From: Fulvivirga ligni | Lineage (GTDB): Bacteria; Bacteroidota; Bacteroidia; Cytophagales; Cyclobacteriaceae | Assembly: GCF_021389935.1 (NCBI RefSeq) | Contig: NZ_CP089979.1 | Location: forward strand, 3,701,001-3,765,000 | Length of the DNA: 64,000 bases | Direction: 5' to 3' | Shown here: in pieces, positions 62,493 through 64,000 of the stretch | Layout of the letters: each line of letters begins with the position of its first letter | Numbering within the stretch: the first letter of the stretch is position 1 | Translations under genes and position numbers: made by a program | Notes under the pieces: generated by a model | Told to the model about the DNA's origin: nothing | Database searches by the model: none | The model's input: the letters and a program-made list of their open reading frames with translations, nothing else

Positions 62493-62723
62493 AGTATGTT
62501 GAGTTGTTTGCAATAATTTACGTTTTTATGTGGTATAAACGGGGAAAGTAACCGCTGATTATAACATGTATGCTTATTGAATGTAATTCTTGTAAAAATT
62601 GATACAAGGAAAATTTATAAAAGTTTAAATTTTTAATGATTTATAATAAATAGATGTGATTATAGTTTATATAGATAAATTAATTATTCTAATAATTATA
62701 TTATTAACTAAACTTTATCTTTT
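62493..62723. other. A+T-rich divergent intergenic region
   Basis: 231 bp separate the minus-strand lipoprotein from the tandem lipoprotein pair. The part from about 62580 to 62715 is nearly all A/T. I see no consensus TAnnTTTG box and no hairpin that I would defend. Promoters for both sides must lie here. Confidence 0.4.
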
Positions 62724-63308
62724 ATGAACTTAAAAAATCTAGCTTACTTACTCCTTTTTGTGGGAGTAATGTTTTCTTGCGAAGAAAACGAAGAAACTCC
62801 AGCCGAGTCAAATGACATTGAAGCCTCTACATTCGTAACCAAACCAGCCAACACAATCACCATTGGTCGAGCCAAAGATCTCTACAATGCTTACCAGCAA
62901 CGTGCCACCGCTCTGGCCACACTAAAAGGAGAAGGAGATGCCACTTATGGCTGGCATTCCATTGATTTTTACAAGGATTACATTGCTTACCTGGAAGTTG
63001 AAGCTGAAAAAGTCGGCTATAAAATATCCGGCATTAGAATGTACTATGTGGCTTATCCAAAAGATGATGCAGGTAATCTAGCACAGGGCTACCAAACATA
63101 TATGTATGTGCCTACCTATTTTAATGAAAAGCTTGGAAAGCACATTGCCTTTGACCCACTGCTGCTGGATGAAGATGGTAAACCACTAGATGTCCATGGA
63201 ATGATTACTGGCGAGTATAAGTATTCTGATGGTAGTAAAGTAATGGATGCAGAGACCTCAAGTTCCATTGCAAATTTTGCCCAAATGTGTAAACCTCATT
63301 GTCAATAA
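62724..63308 (+). CDS. Unknown lipoprotein, tandem copy 1
   Basis: The 194-residue protein has a lipoprotein signal (lipobox VMFSC, C19). The mature region opens EENEETPAESNDIEAST and ends MCKPHC plus one residue. The body has mixed polar and aromatic residues with YKDYIAYLEVEAEKVGYKISGIRMYYVAYP; no family is recognised. The following gene, 25 bp downstream, encodes a nearly identical mature protein. The Cys pair near the C-terminus may form a disulfide or bind metal. Exported and lipid-anchored; function unknown. Confidence 0.82.
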   Translation: MNLKNLAYLLLFVGVMFSCEENEETPAESNDIEASTFVTKPANTITIGRAKDLYNAYQQRATALATLKGEGDATYGWHSIDFYKDYIAYLEVEAEKVGYKISGIRMYYVAYPKDDAGNLAQGYQTYMYVPTYFNEKLGKHIAFDPLLLDEDGKPLDVHGMITGEYKYSDGSKVMDAETSSSIANFAQMCKPHCQ

Positions 63309-63333
63309 ATTATCGAATCAAAACACGGAAATC

Positions 63334-63921
63334 ATGAAATTTAAGGACTTTAAATATTTAGCTTTGATCATAGTCATTTTCGTTCTTGGCTGCGAAGAAA
63401 ACGAAGAAACCCCAGCTGAGTCAAATGATATTGAAGCCTCTACATTCGTCACGAAACCAGCCAACACTATCACCATTGGCCGAGCCAAAGATCTCTACAA
63501 TGCTTACCAACAACGTGCCGCTGCTTTGACAACATTGAAAGGAGAAGGAGATGCCACTTATGGCTGGCATTCCATTGATTTTTACAAGGACTACATTGCT
63601 TACCTGGAAGTGGAAGCTGAAAAAGTCGGCTTTAAAATATCCGGTATCAGAATGTACTATGTGGCTTATCCAAAAGATGATGCAGGTAATCTAGCACAGG
63701 GCTACCAAACTTATATGTATGTACCTACCTATTTTAATGAAAAACTTGGAAAGCACATTGCTTTTGATCCACTGCTGCTAGATGAAGATGGTAAGCCTCT
63801 AGATGTGCATGGTATGATTACAGGAGAGTATAAGTATTCTGATGGTAGTAGAGTGATGGATGCAGAGAGCTCAAGCTCTATTGCAAATTTTGGTGAAATG
63901 TGTAAGCCTCATTGTGACTAA
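63334..63921 (+). CDS. Unknown lipoprotein, tandem copy 2
   Basis: I chose ATG 63334 (195 aa). An in-frame ATG at 63247 lies within copy 1 and would spoil the signal peptide MKFKDFKYLALIIVIFVLGC. The mature region differs from copy 1 at only about eight positions (T/A, A/T, Y/F, K/R, T/S, A/G and two Q/E/D changes at the end), while the signal peptide is unrelated. It ends MCKPHC-D. Likely co-transcribed with copy 1, and followed by a terminator. Function unknown. Confidence 0.82.
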   Translation: MKFKDFKYLALIIVIFVLGCEENEETPAESNDIEASTFVTKPANTITIGRAKDLYNAYQQRAAALTTLKGEGDATYGWHSIDFYKDYIAYLEVEAEKVGFKISGIRMYYVAYPKDDAGNLAQGYQTYMYVPTYFNEKLGKHIAFDPLLLDEDGKPLDVHGMITGEYKYSDGSRVMDAESSSSIANFGEMCKPHCD

Positions 63922-63940
63922 CTGATAATCAAATACAAAG

Positions 63941-63961
63941 AGGGGAATTTTCCCCTTTTTG
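63941..63961 (+). terminator. Intrinsic terminator after the tandem lipoprotein pair
   Basis: AGGGGAA pairs with TTCCCCT and is followed by a T-run on the + strand, about 20 bp after the stop codon at 63921. Confidence 0.85.
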
Positions 63962-64000
63962 ATTACTCCACCTATAAATTAGTTCAGATATTCATAATTT

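Overview
The window looks like chromosomal DNA from a Bacteroidota bacterium, most likely a Cytophagales-type lineage (Fulvivirga-like relatives would fit). The evidence is an A+T-rich sequence with TAnnTTTG-type -7 promoter boxes and few Shine-Dalgarno sites. It also has SusC/SusD/SusE outer-membrane proteins, an ECF sigma/FecR pair, a type IX secretion C-terminal sorting domain, many lipoproteins and a DUF4369-thioredoxin protein. I saw no tRNA, rRNA, CRISPR array, insertion sequence or phage module. The genus is an inference from gene content.

Layout. 1-789 (-) is a partial M23 peptidase, divergent from a housekeeping run alaS-gatB-tlpA-like-GT-C membrane protein (941-7399, +). 7400-7699 holds a 31-codon membrane ORF under a promoter. 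7700-10975 (-) is a TPR histidine kinase and LytTR response regulator pair. 11204-16185 (+) holds an unusual alpha/beta-hydrolase/cyclase-like/AraC fusion regulator, a long-chain acyl-CoA ligase and a two-repeat COG4315-type lipoprotein. 16305-19228 (-) carries an acyltransferase, an unknown lipoprotein and a LuxR-type regulator. A DUF1349 protein (19366, +) and a secreted GH11 xylanase with CBM and T9SS tail (20079-21404, -) follow.

21960-41495 (+) is a run of 16 same-strand genes, almost all overlapping or a few bases apart. They encode an aldonolactone-oxidase-like flavoprotein, an N-acetylmuramoyl amidase, a DUF5675 protein, a four-helix membrane protein, two DUF4230 proteins, a Cys-elbow alpha/beta hydrolase, an acetoacetate-decarboxylase-family protein, three small membrane proteins, a patatin, a membrane metallophosphoesterase, a cholesterol-oxidase-like GMC flavoprotein, a 1266-residue dCache/P-loop-like membrane protein and a last membrane protein. 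This looks like one envelope lipid-processing system of unknown substrate and is the strongest candidate for an undescribed multigene system.

41548-48786 (-) holds glnS with an extra C-terminal tail, tcdA, a TatD hydrolase, a PrsW-like protease and a fused phosphoserine phosphatase-phosphoglycerate dehydrogenase. 48939-49877 (-) is a PD40 propeller protein. 49942-61617 (-) is a complete polysaccharide utilisation locus (ECF sigma, FecR, STN-bearing SusC, SusD, SusE, GH53 endo-galactanase, a clan GH-A enzyme), best read as a beta-1,4-galactan locus. The window ends with an unknown lipoprotein and a tandem pair of nearly identical lipoproteins that differ sharply in their signal peptides.

The most striking regulatory signal is a family of nine half-sites, G(T/G)C(G/T)G-W4-GTG-N-TA, mostly phased at 21 bp. 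They lie 31-32 bp upstream of TAnnTTTG boxes at three promoters (7416-7480, 13066-13151, 15027-15134). None of these promoters has a recognisable -33 TTG. The 21-bp direct-repeat spacing is that of AraC-family operators, and an AraC-type regulator gene lies among them, so a small local regulon is inferred.
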